From contig NC_087070.1 in NCBI RefSeq assembly GCF_963678635.1, forward strand, positions 43,074,988 to 43,138,987: 64,000 nucleotides of DNA, read 5' to 3'. The position numbers were made by a program, and so were the translations under genes. The DNA comes from Symsagittifera roscoffensis. Its lineage: Eukaryota; Xenacoelomorpha; Acoela; Convolutidae. Positions 1 to 8,960 of the stretch are shown here, in pieces. Below the pieces are notes generated by a model. That model made no database searches, had not been told where the DNA came from, and saw only the letters and a list, made by a program, of their open reading frames with translations. Within the stretch, counting starts at the first letter, position 1. Each line of letters opens with the position of its first letter.

Positions 1-1164
1 CATTGTAACGCTTATTACGCTTACACAACACTCTATGAACACTGGATAGCAAAATTCGGACTACCAGAAATTTTAGTTACAGACAACGGTACAGAATTCA
101 TAAATAATGAAATTATCACACTATGTCATTTATATAACATTAAACACAAACCACGTACATCTCATGCACCTTGGACAAACGGCTTAGTCGAAGGTATGAA
201 CCGTTCATTACAAGAATATCTTAGATGTATCATCAACGGAAATGATACAAAATATACCGAATGGTCAGCAGATGTAAAATTATTTCCCTTAGCGTATAAT
301 TCACAAATTACGACAACTTTAGGAATGTCACCATACGAAATGGTTTTTAACCAAAAGCCACGCAAACCAATAATGTTTACAGCAAATTCTCATAAAAACG
401 CACAAGGTTATTGTCAACCAAATAAAGACTCAATTTGTTATAACCTACCTTTACATACACACGATGAAGATCATTTTCATCACCCACAAATTCTTAAACT
501 AGCCTCCGGTACACACACCGAATGGATTCTAAATAGAGATAAAAAACACAATGAAATTTATCAAAAAATAACAAAAAAGTTATTACAAAGACAAAACATT
601 AATGAACAAATCAATTCACGTTTTACAACAGCCTCCGAATTAAAAATTGGAACATTTGTTTTAATACCTAATTTTAATACTCAAAAAGGAATTTCTAAAA
701 AATTACAACCCCTTCGAAAAGGACCATACCAAATAATTGCAAAACCCACTGATGTCACATATAAAATTACCGACTCAAACAAAAAAGAAATCGTTCAACA
801 TCGAAACAACCTATTACCTTATTACCCAAAAGAATACGCACTCCGCGAATTAACTCAATTATATTCTTTCACAGGATTAAAAATCATCCAAAATGAACCA
901 CATCTGAAAAACACAGAACAAAATGATAACCCCACCGAAAATCAAAACACAAAACCAACCACCACCAAAAACAATACACAAAACCATAAAGAATCCCCAA
1001 AACAAAGAAAAAATAGAAAAATGACCGAACAAATAATACCCCAAGAACAAATCGACAAATCAGAAAATAGAAAAACAACAAGACTCCGAAATCAACCACG
1101 TAAAAACTATAAAATATTCATCCCCCAATCTAAAATTTTAAAGAAAGTGGAATTTCAAAAGTAA
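1..1164 (+). CDS. Pol polyprotein, C-terminal part: Ty3/gypsy-type integrase (partial)
   Basis: The frame is open from the first base to the TAA at 1162-1164 (387 codons), so the true start is upstream. The integrase catalytic core is visible: TDNGTEF has the second acidic residue at codon 28, and GLVEGMNR has the glutamate at codon 64, giving the D-35-E spacing. It is followed by AYNSQITTTLGMSPYE, the region that precedes the C-terminal domain in Ty3/gypsy and retroviral integrases. KGPYQIIAK at about codons 240-248 is the GPY/F module. The last ~100 codons are a low-complexity K/N/T/Q-rich tail. The enzyme inserts the element's cDNA into host DNA. Core motifs (APWTNGLVE rather than the BEL/Pao-style version) favour Ty3/gypsy. 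No stop or frameshift is seen. Confidence 0.9.
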   Translation, partial: HCNAYYAYTTLYEHWIAKFGLPEILVTDNGTEFINNEIITLCHLYNIKHKPRTSHAPWTNGLVEGMNRSLQEYLRCIINGNDTKYTEWSADVKLFPLAYNSQITTTLGMSPYEMVFNQKPRKPIMFTANSHKNAQGYCQPNKDSICYNLPLHTHDEDHFHHPQILKLASGTHTEWILNRDKKHNEIYQKITKKLLQRQNINEQINSRFTTASELKIGTFVLIPNFNTQKGISKKLQPLRKGPYQIIAKPTDVTYKITDSNKKEIVQHRNNLLPYYPKEYALRELTQLYSFTGLKIIQNEPHLKNTEQNDNPTENQNTKPTTTKNNTQNHKESPKQRKNRKMTEQIIPQEQIDKSENRKTTRLRNQPRKNYKIFIPQSKILKKVEFQK

Positions 1165-1487
1165 TTTTAACATTATACTTCACTATCTAGATCAACAATA
1201 TTTCCCCAACTCAGACCACGAATACCCCCAAAGCAAATTTGTTAACTTAGCCTAAAGTAACAAAATGAACATTTTAATTAGCCTAAAGTATAAAAATCTC
1301 ACCATACCCCGGATCATTTGACAAACAAAAATAAAGAAAAAGACGACCTCCCAGTCACCATGAAAATTGCCCCCAACAATTTTTTACAAAACTCAACCCA
1401 CTTGTCAAAAAACTAATAAATAATCCGACCACACTAGAAAATCGCCTCAAACAGCAAAAAATATTCGACCAAGAGATCATTTTTTAA
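1165..1487 (+). other. Non-coding gap between pol and the small ORFs, with a 13-bp direct repeat
   Basis: No open frame of note. TTAGCCTAAAGTA occurs at 1247-1259 and again at 1278-1290, 31 bp apart; the core CTAAAGTAAC returns at 1900-1909, just before the methionine-less ORF. These could be splice or transcription signals, but that is inference. Confidence 0.5.
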
Positions 1488-1718
1488 ATGCTCTTCTCTC
1501 AATCAGTTACTCAAATACTCATAAATCTTAAACATTTTTTTACAATACTTGAAACCTTTATAATATTTCTTTTTGATATACTTGAATCTTTTCTAATAAT
1601 CCTAATCATTTTTTGTAACATTTTTTTAATTTTCTACACTATACTCGAACTATTCCTCCAACTTTCCAAAACCCTTGATTACATCCACAGGTACGATTCA
1701 TATAACTTGTCTAAATGA
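1488..1718 (+). CDS. Small hydrophobic protein 1 of the retroelement (76 aa)
   Basis: A 76-residue ORF made almost entirely of Leu, Ile and Phe from about residue 8 to 60, with periodic charged residues (Glu22, Asp30, Glu33, Glu54) that would suit one long or two shorter membrane-embedded helices. The C-terminus is polar (DYIHRYDSYNLSK). Its TGA (1716-1718) overlaps the ATG of the next ORF as ATGA. I do not recognise a family. Small hydrophobic proteins (viroporin-like) are known in several enveloped viruses, and this is only a resemblance in size and composition. It is short and AT-rich, so it could be a chance frame; the ATGA overlap and the intact neighbouring frames argue for it being real. 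Confidence 0.45.
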   Translation: MLFSQSVTQILINLKHFFTILETFIIFLFDILESFLIILIIFCNIFLIFYTILELFLQLSKTLDYIHRYDSYNLSK

Positions 1719-1903
1719 TACGAACAATTTTCAGTAGAACCGATATTTTTTTATTGTTTGTAATTTTCATAACATTTTTATCATCCCTCATTTTGACAAT
1801 ATGTAAATGTATAAAGAAAACAATCTTCACATTTGCCCTAGCAACAATCCTTCTAATTCTTTTTTTGGAAGAATACTATAATAAACATAAACCTTCCCAC
1901 TAA
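1715..1903 (+). CDS. Small hydrophobic protein 2 of the retroelement (62 aa)
   Basis: A 62-residue ORF beginning in the ATGA overlap with the preceding ORF. It shows two hydrophobic segments (about residues 10-29 and 36-51) separated by a short basic loop CKCIKKT, the layout of a small hairpin membrane protein, and ends with the polar tail EEYYNKHKPSH. No family is recognised. Its stop at 1901-1903 is followed six bases later by the methionine-less frame. A viroporin-like or membrane-adaptor role is possible but is inferred from composition only. Confidence 0.45.
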   Translation: MIRTIFSRTDIFLLFVIFITFLSSLILTICKCIKKTIFTFALATILLILFLEEYYNKHKPSH

Positions 1904-1908
1904 AGTAA

Positions 1909-3045
1909 CAATTCAAAAATCCATCAAAAATTGCTACCCAACAGTCACAGAATCAGTCTTCACCGACATCATCCCAAGATAACCAAACACCACCTTCAAC
2001 TACTCAAAATCCTCAAACATCTACACGAATTTCTTTTCAAGACAATCCATACACTTTTGAAGAACGACATGCTCGTTTATCAGAACCACTAGAACCAGTT
2101 CAACGACAAGCACCTTTAAGCGAACCAACATATAACCTATACCCAACACTACCACAAGAACTAAGTAGAATAAGAAATTCTAGTCAAAACCAAAATACAG
2201 TCGAAATAAATAGACAAATTATACATCCTCGACGAAACAGAAATCTTCAAACTCCCCGAGTTCGTTTTGATATACCTCAATCCCCATCACAAAACACTCC
2301 AGAAAACACCATTGATACATTACCAGAAACCCCTACGATTCTTTCACAACGTAGCACCTCAAGCCTACCATCAGAATACTTAGGTTCAACACCAACATCT
2401 GAACAAATACGTGAAAATCCCTTTAACCCCCCAAACCAGGCATCACGACTACCATATTGGACAACACATTCATTTCCACAAGGTGAATTAAATTTAGTCA
2501 ATAATCCAATAGATATTTCTACGGATACAACAACATCCTCATCACTACCAGAAACATTATCACTACCATCAACACCCTCAATAAGCCAGATTTCACCACC
2601 ACCTTTTAACTTAAATTTTCCAAATAATCTCGACGCCAGATATCGAGAACAATCATCAATAAATATTCCTTTAAGACTAGATTGGAATACATTTACAGCA
2701 CCTCCACCACTATTTGGACAACATCAAGAAAGTAACCGCCTTCATAACTGGGCACTTAATAGATTACAATATCGCCAAGATATTCACAACGATATCCGTG
2801 ATCACAATATTCAAATACTCCAACAAAACAGTTTACAATTAAAGTTTGAAATCACAGTTAAGTTAAATAATATTACCCAACATCCCTACCCATTAAATCC
2901 ACCTAACATAACAGCTCAATCACTACCACCACCGTTTATAACTACTGAAGTAATATACAAATACGACAGATATACCAAAAACACAATTGGCTACATTACA
3001 TTTTATAATCCATACTCAGGATTATCATACACATGTATATTCTAA
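1909..3045 (+). CDS. Methionine-less Ser/Pro/Gln-rich ORF of the retroelement (378 codons, likely spliced or fused)
   Basis: Reading in the frame starting at 1909 gives 378 sense codons with no stop until TAA at 3043-3045, and not one ATG, GTG or TTG codon, so ordinary initiation cannot express it. The preceding in-frame codon (1906-1908) is TAA. The N-terminal two-thirds is rich in Ser, Thr, Pro and Gln with repeated LPSE/LPET-type phrases and looks disordered; the last ~110 residues look more ordered, ending in a tract with GYITFYNPYSGLSYTCIF. It overlaps the envelope ATG (3033) by 13 bases. Likely expression is by splicing: AG acceptor candidates lie at about 1944, 1950 and 1956 (ACCCAACAG, TCACAG, AATCAG), which would join it to an upstream start codon. 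Frameshifting from a neighbour is the alternative. Function is unknown. Confidence 0.7.
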   Translation, partial: QFKNPSKIATQQSQNQSSPTSSQDNQTPPSTTQNPQTSTRISFQDNPYTFEERHARLSEPLEPVQRQAPLSEPTYNLYPTLPQELSRIRNSSQNQNTVEINRQIIHPRRNRNLQTPRVRFDIPQSPSQNTPENTIDTLPETPTILSQRSTSSLPSEYLGSTPTSEQIRENPFNPPNQASRLPYWTTHSFPQGELNLVNNPIDISTDTTTSSSLPETLSLPSTPSISQISPPPFNLNFPNNLDARYREQSSINIPLRLDWNTFTAPPPLFGQHQESNRLHNWALNRLQYRQDIHNDIRDHNIQILQQNSLQLKFEITVKLNNITQHPYPLNPPNITAQSLPPPFITTEVIYKYDRYTKNTIGYITFYNPYSGLSYTCIF

Positions 3046-5651
3046 AATTATTAATTTTTCTCCAACTCCTTTTTCTAGTAATCTCAAATCAAAACATAAA
3101 CCCTTCTCCTCGTACAGGACCACAAGATTTATTAGTAACACATTACGATTGTGAAGAAAATGAACAAAAAACACTACATAAATATGCAATAAATCAAGTA
3201 TCACAATGTGAAACAGAACCACAAGCTATAGAAACCACAGATGTAATAGCAACACTCTATTCAAAAGCCCGAGCAACAACAGTTACAGGTTATAAATTCA
3301 CAGCAACATTTTCCGAAAAAAAAGTACATTGTTCACAAGTCTCGAACGGAAACAAAAACCGACTTGACCATGAATCATTCTATCAAAGTAATATAGAACG
3401 TCTTTTACATCTCAATCCCGACGATTGTAAAAATGAATTACTTAGACTAAACATCACACAAAATAAAAACTCCCAAAGAAAGTTAGTTAATTTTCAAGTT
3501 TTTCCAGACTCTGTACATCAATCACAACTTGAAAGACACCAAGGACATATAAAACTAGACGAAAAATACCCGTATAACGGCGCACACGGACGATTAACCT
3601 ATGACCTACACGATAAACATTGGATACCACACATTGGTATAAATGACCCATCAAACTGCAAAGCAGACACAAAAAATAAAGGATACCAAGAAATAATGTT
3701 TTTTGATTGGAAAATACAACTCGAAAAAATACAACTAACACGAGATTTATCAGATAATACAATGATCTATCAAGGAATCCGATTACCTTGTAAAAATGAT
3801 CAAGGTTATTGCGACCCTACAACAAGAACACAAGCAACAATTGTTTGGTTCCCCGAAGATACATGTACAACATTTCAAGTAGCAAAAATACACGCTCGTA
3901 TGATAAAATTTCACGAAAAATATTTTATACAATCAATTCCATATGAACAAGTCCATCCATCACGAAAACTAAGTTCTAATTTTAGAAACATAGACAATAT
4001 AGAAAATAAATTGACACGTTTTCAAATATATCAAGAAACAGAACTTGCATGTAAATACAGGAATCCACTTCACAGAACACAATACTCTGAAATATTAGTT
4101 GAATACGAAAAAGGATTCGACATGACCACTGGAAAAGTAAAAATCGACCCATATGCCACAGGTCATCCTCCAAACGAAGGAACATCCTATATACCAGTTA
4201 ATTTTGAAAAAAGCAACGGACAACCTGGTGGACATCTAAAACCCCATGACACCAGAAGCACACGCTTACAAGAATTATCACTAATGAATACTACATATTT
4301 CGGTAATATCCACTATGATATTCATTTAGATATGAAACTAGATTATACAATTAGCCGAATTTTTCAAGAAATGTCACTCTCCGAATTAGAAACACTACAC
4401 CAACTATGCGAATTAGAACGAACACAAATATTACAATCACTTGCACTAGCAGTATTAAAAATACCCTATGCAGGATACTTATTATCTGGAAATAGATCAA
4501 ATTTTTTAGACTATGAAGGAAACATCTTATGGTTTTATACTTGTACTAAAAAAGTATCACCACTATACGTTTTTGAAGATAAACGATGTTATAAAAGAAT
4601 CCCTATCTTTTATAAGAATAAAGTACATTTCGTGGATACACTTTCACGAAGAACCTATTTCTGGGATACCGCAGTCCCATGTGGATCAGAAAACAGCCAC
4701 AATGTAGTACAACTAAACCCTGATGAAAATAAATATTATCTTCTCACTCCATATCCCACATTAATGCAATCACTCAAAAAATTTTCACCAGAAAGCATTC
4801 GCGCTATTGCTCGAAACCCAAATATAGACTTACAATCAATAGGAATCTATTCAAAATCAGATATTCAACATCACATTAGAACACAACAATTCCAAGAATT
4901 ATTAACACAAATGGACACTATACAAAGACAATCAATAGACCAAAATTTACGCAAACTTGCAGAAACCGCAGGATTTGCCGATATCTACACGCAAGACTAT
5001 AGCGGATATTTTAAAGACATTAAAGATTATATATATCTAAACGGTGAAAAATACCGTCCCCAAGATATATCACCAATTAACATTTTTAGCTTTGTTACAC
5101 TCAAAAATGAGATCCTCGATTTTCTAGGATGGCCCTACTACATCTTAGAAAAATTGACTATTTTATACGCAATGTTTAACTTTATTGGATTTCTTTTCTC
5201 ACTTTTAAAAGGAATCTACAACACATGTGCTATACACACACAAGTAAACAGACAAGCAAGCGTAGCACGCATACTCTTTGCAGGATTTTTTGGAATCTTT
5301 TCTACATCTATAAACAAAATTCTTTTAGACGCACAAATAAAAGAATATAACACAAAAATAGCAACACGACAAAATACATACGACGAAGAACATAACAATG
5401 TAGACATAACGCCAACGGCACCACAATTACCACCCCTACCAAATAACCATCCACTATCCCTAGTCCCACGAAATTTTCGAAATTTAGCCATCACACATAA
5501 TCCAAATTTTCGACTCACCACATCACAAAGTCCCATCCAACATATAATGACACACCAGTCACAAGATGATAATACTTATGAACAAATTATTGAACAACCC
5601 CATACCACCGCTTTTCAGTCTCAAAATAATCATTTTTTTAGCCCACGATGA
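3033..5651 (+). CDS. Envelope-like glycoprotein related to chuvirus/mononegavirus glycoproteins (872 aa)
   Basis: A type I membrane glycoprotein expected to sit on the particle surface and mediate attachment and fusion. Visible features: hydrophobic signal peptide (residues 1 to ~18); an N-terminal block with Cys40, Cys59 and Cys100 (HYDC ... SQCE ... VHCSQVS); a central CELERTQIL segment (Cys459) followed by GYLLSGNRS and LWFYTC; then RCYKRIPIFYKNKVHFVD (Cys519) and VPCG (Cys550), followed by YYLLTPYP. This order of motifs is what I know from chuvirus and related negative-strand RNA virus glycoproteins, also found captured by some arthropod BEL/Pao elements. Several N-glycosylation sequons are present (NIT, NTT, NRS). 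A transmembrane region lies at about 700-725, a second hydrophobic patch at 745-760, then a ~110-residue tail. The start overlaps the preceding frame by 13 bases; the TGA overlaps the next ATG. The frame is intact. Envelope identity is firm; the chuvirus-like affinity is by motif recognition. Confidence 0.75.
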   Translation: MYILKLLIFLQLLFLVISNQNINPSPRTGPQDLLVTHYDCEENEQKTLHKYAINQVSQCETEPQAIETTDVIATLYSKARATTVTGYKFTATFSEKKVHCSQVSNGNKNRLDHESFYQSNIERLLHLNPDDCKNELLRLNITQNKNSQRKLVNFQVFPDSVHQSQLERHQGHIKLDEKYPYNGAHGRLTYDLHDKHWIPHIGINDPSNCKADTKNKGYQEIMFFDWKIQLEKIQLTRDLSDNTMIYQGIRLPCKNDQGYCDPTTRTQATIVWFPEDTCTTFQVAKIHARMIKFHEKYFIQSIPYEQVHPSRKLSSNFRNIDNIENKLTRFQIYQETELACKYRNPLHRTQYSEILVEYEKGFDMTTGKVKIDPYATGHPPNEGTSYIPVNFEKSNGQPGGHLKPHDTRSTRLQELSLMNTTYFGNIHYDIHLDMKLDYTISRIFQEMSLSELETLHQLCELERTQILQSLALAVLKIPYAGYLLSGNRSNFLDYEGNILWFYTCTKKVSPLYVFEDKRCYKRIPIFYKNKVHFVDTLSRRTYFWDTAVPCGSENSHNVVQLNPDENKYYLLTPYPTLMQSLKKFSPESIRAIARNPNIDLQSIGIYSKSDIQHHIRTQQFQELLTQMDTIQRQSIDQNLRKLAETAGFADIYTQDYSGYFKDIKDYIYLNGEKYRPQDISPINIFSFVTLKNEILDFLGWPYYILEKLTILYAMFNFIGFLFSLLKGIYNTCAIHTQVNRQASVARILFAGFFGIFSTSINKILLDAQIKEYNTKIATRQNTYDEEHNNVDITPTAPQLPPLPNNHPLSLVPRNFRNLAITHNPNFRLTTSQSPIQHIMTHQSQDDNTYEQIIEQPHTTAFQSQNNHFFSPR

Positions 5652-7453
5652 GCCGCCAACTTGGATCACTACACCGATCAAATTCCCACCCAACCAATCT
5701 TACCTCTCCAATCCCAATAATACCACTTTTTGCTTTTCCGCCACCCGATTTTTCACCTAGTAATGTAACATCAGGCATGAATTCCGACACTAATTCACAC
5801 ATCTCAGTTTTATATTCCATCTCACAACTCAATAACCCGAATATTGAAACCCCCGATGAATTTGCCGACTCAGAACCATCCCCATCCAATAATTTTCATA
5901 ACTCTTCTAATTTTTCTCAACCCCCTTTTCAACCCATATTATCCAATAACCCTGACCCCATTACTCCCACACCCTCTTATGCTTCCCAAGTTACCCCAAC
6001 CTACTCCTCATACCATTCTGACCAATCATCTCATTCTCCAGACACCCCCCGAATCTCCCCAGAGCTAGATAATTTTATTACCCTTCAACAACAACCCTAC
6101 CACCTTAATACCCCAACCATAAACCAAATCTCCTCCACAATAAATTCATCCAACCCCCCTACCCCTACACCCTCTTCAAATTATACTGAATCATTAGCAC
6201 CATCATCCACATCAACTGAATCTTCACTCAACACTAATAGAGCTTACCGCACTTTTAAAAGAAAGTTCCCCAACCATCCTTTCCCAGCAAAACCAGGAAC
6301 AGCCCGTGAATACATCAACCACCCCAAGCATACTAACACAAAAGAATTTTTAGCCATCACCTTACCCTCATTCCCACAATACACCTTAAACACCCCCCAC
6401 GACACTAACGAAACACGCAACTTTGTAGATGAATACGTTTTAATGCCCACTCTCTCTTGGACCTCATATTATCATTTTACTAATCCTCTTTGCTTACCTT
6501 TATCTAACACTCACATCGATATAGAGCGAAATACGGACATGCTATATCGACTCACTACACCACTAACCGCTAGACAATTTACTTACGTTGGATATAAAAA
6601 ATCACTAAAAACACACACTGCACCTAGAGCTAACGAATATACACTCGAATACTATGATCACAACATCATCAGAGCTAACCAAGATCAATTCTTAGACGAC
6701 GATCGCTTCGCTAATCCACAAATTACCGAGAAATTTTTCATCAAGACACCATATATATTCACACTAAACATCTTCGACCGAAAGTTTGATCACATTATTT
6801 CAGAAGCACTAACAGACACACAAGCATACGAAAGTTTTAAAGAACGCTTCCAAATATTTTCACTAACCTTTCATTTCCTTGCACCACACGAAAGAGATTT
6901 ACACTGCTCACACGATATTATGTTGCGCACTAAACAAACCCACACATATAGTTATTATCGCTTCATCCAAAATCACTTTGACCTACACACACCCTCTAGA
7001 CAACCACACCATCGATTTCAATTCATTAATTCCAAATACACTTCACCATTTTTCCTAAATTTCACATATTGTATTAAAGACACTAACCTCCATGGTATTC
7101 TTCGTAATTATGACCCCATAACCCAAATGTACATCTTCTGTCCCATCACCAAGACCTTCAACGCCGAAGAATCCCGACCCTTCCTTATCCCGCACGAGTT
7201 TGTACAACCTATAGAAATCCCAATTTTAGAATTCATCCACAACACTAAATTCAATCACAAATTATATAATCTAATCCAAAACACACCTTATGAGTTTGCA
7301 GTTGGCACTGAAGAACTAACCACTATTAAGGCACTTCAATTGCTTTGGCCACTGCTTCAGACTAAAAATATCATCCGCATCTTAGCTAAACTACTAACAA
7401 CTTCAGAACTAATTCACGACATCTTCCCCCACGGTTTTTTCCCCGACGACTAA
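5648..7453 (+). CDS. Unknown 601-aa protein downstream of the envelope gene
   Basis: It starts at the ATG inside ATGA shared with the envelope stop codon (5648-5651), a layout typical of coupled termination-reinitiation. Residues 1 to ~200 are Ser/Thr/Pro/Asn-rich and probably disordered; residues ~205 to 601 are ordered in composition, with many aromatic residues (phrases such as FVDEYVLMPTLSWTSYYHF and FFIKTPYIFTLNIFDRKFDH). There is no signal peptide and no clear transmembrane helix; a weakly hydrophobic, helical stretch lies at about 560-590. I do not recognise a family. A structured frame downstream of env is unusual in LTR elements. The bipartite layout (disordered then ordered) is shared with the methionine-less ORF. 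The stop TAA (7451-7453) is followed immediately by a consensus splice donor. Confidence 0.75.
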   Translation: MSRQLGSLHRSNSHPTNLTSPIPIIPLFAFPPPDFSPSNVTSGMNSDTNSHISVLYSISQLNNPNIETPDEFADSEPSPSNNFHNSSNFSQPPFQPILSNNPDPITPTPSYASQVTPTYSSYHSDQSSHSPDTPRISPELDNFITLQQQPYHLNTPTINQISSTINSSNPPTPTPSSNYTESLAPSSTSTESSLNTNRAYRTFKRKFPNHPFPAKPGTAREYINHPKHTNTKEFLAITLPSFPQYTLNTPHDTNETRNFVDEYVLMPTLSWTSYYHFTNPLCLPLSNTHIDIERNTDMLYRLTTPLTARQFTYVGYKKSLKTHTAPRANEYTLEYYDHNIIRANQDQFLDDDRFANPQITEKFFIKTPYIFTLNIFDRKFDHIISEALTDTQAYESFKERFQIFSLTFHFLAPHERDLHCSHDIMLRTKQTHTYSYYRFIQNHFDLHTPSRQPHHRFQFINSKYTSPFFLNFTYCIKDTNLHGILRNYDPITQMYIFCPITKTFNAEESRPFLIPHEFVQPIEIPILEFIHNTKFNHKLYNLIQNTPYEFAVGTEELTTIKALQLLWPLLQTKNIIRILAKLLTTSELIHDIFPHGFFPDD

Positions 7454-7462
7454 CAGGTAAGT
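7454..7462 (+). promoter_or_regulatory. Consensus 5' splice donor right after the 601-aa ORF
   Basis: The bases after the stop codon read CAG then GTAAGT (GT at 7457), a textbook metazoan donor. If used, it would give a spliced 3' untranslated region or join element transcripts to the host exons downstream in the same orientation. Use is not shown by the sequence. Confidence 0.45.
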
Positions 7463-8960
7463 ATGAATTAAATGAATATAACTAACTAATTAAAATATTA
7501 AAAAACTCACCATACTTTATCCATGTTTTCCTTAGATTTTTAGCCTTCATCCGACGATCACCTACAAAAACCACAAAAAACAAATAAAGATCGCAAATTT
7601 CATCAAACAGACTTCAACAATTCTATTAATCTCTTACACTTATAAATTTATAAATTTAATACCAATGCAGTAAATTCATTTCTAAAATTTTCCCCACAAG
7701 CAGTAAATCTAATTATGATGAAAATTTGTAACTTAAAATTCCCCCATAACTAGCAGTAAATTTCCAAATTCTATGCAGTAAATTAATAAAATGCAAATGC
7801 AGTACTAACCTTTTGATATTCTCATTTATTCGCACAGAAATTCTATCCACACTCGCACAGCTCGCCCACGAAGAATTGTTTAAAATAATGAATTTCAGTT
7901 TCAAGTTTTCACACTCAACAAATCTAACATATAATAACATGTTTCAAACTTTCCTTTAACCCGGTTGGAAAGGAATCATATACTAAACAAAACTAACCAA
8001 CGCAGCTTACTAAATACCACAAATCATAGAATAACAGCATGACTAAGAAAAGGAAACCAACGGTACCCAAACCGGATTAACCCAGTTTAAAACTGGATAA
8101 TTTATTCTTTTGAAGACTATTATAAAGTCTAAAAAAGAAATAATAAAACACAAAAAAGTCGAAAGACAAACCCATACCACGAACAATTTACTTTTTGGAA
8201 AAAGGACATAACCAACAAGACATAAGAAAAACCACAACAAACCCAACATAAAACGTTGTCACATAACAGGACCCCTCACAAAAACCGCATGAAATCATAC
8301 TCCCATTCCTGGCCTAACCCACCAGGAAGGACGTCCTGAGCATGCTCTATAGCCGGCCTAACCCACCGCGCTACATCCACGCTTTGTGACCACACCTCTA
8401 TTTTTAATAAGAGCTACTCAAGTGTGAGTAACTCTTCAAAATAACCGAACTAAAACAAAAAGCTTTTGTGAAAACAACTAACTAAAATCATAATTAAAAA
8501 ATATTAAACTAATAAATGTTTTATAAAATGTAAATTACATTATGCAATACATAGATCAGAATACAACACCAAGGACGAACATCTAAAGACAAAACGACCC
8601 CACTACACTCGAGAGAGAATGACCAACCACAATCGATATGCCACTCACAATCACAACTCAAAGGATTTAGAGTACGACTTGACTTCGCAGAAAAGGACTT
8701 CATTGAACTAGACCAATGACCACCTCGATGTTCAAGTATACGTACAGATCCGAGTAACCAGGCATCCCCTCCACGCACAATCTCCACGCCATTCCCAAAC
8801 TAGATCAGACACAAAAGAAGTTCTCCACGCAGAACAGAAAAACCTGACATAGCAAACCATTCTGAAATCAGATTGTAGTTTGTTGCAAAGACTTAGTCGT
8901 TGTCACTAGAAGACACAACGTCTTATGTCTCTAACTCCAGCTTCCTGGAACTTCTTTAAC
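7463..8960 (+). other. Retroelement 3' non-coding region with short direct repeats
   Basis: No convincing frame. GCAGTAAAT occurs four times in about 120 bp (7667, 7700, 7753, 7775) with a variant GCAGTACTA at 7799. GGCCTAACCCACC occurs at 8311 and 8355. The A/C-rich bias of the element continues throughout. Part of this may belong to the LTR if the LTR is long. Confidence 0.5.

Noticed and set aside
884-1099. Minus-strand frames opposite the retroelement genes, also at 3,487, 5,216 and 5,638
   Set aside because: Shadow frames caused by the A/C-rich sense strand; no domains and no independent support.
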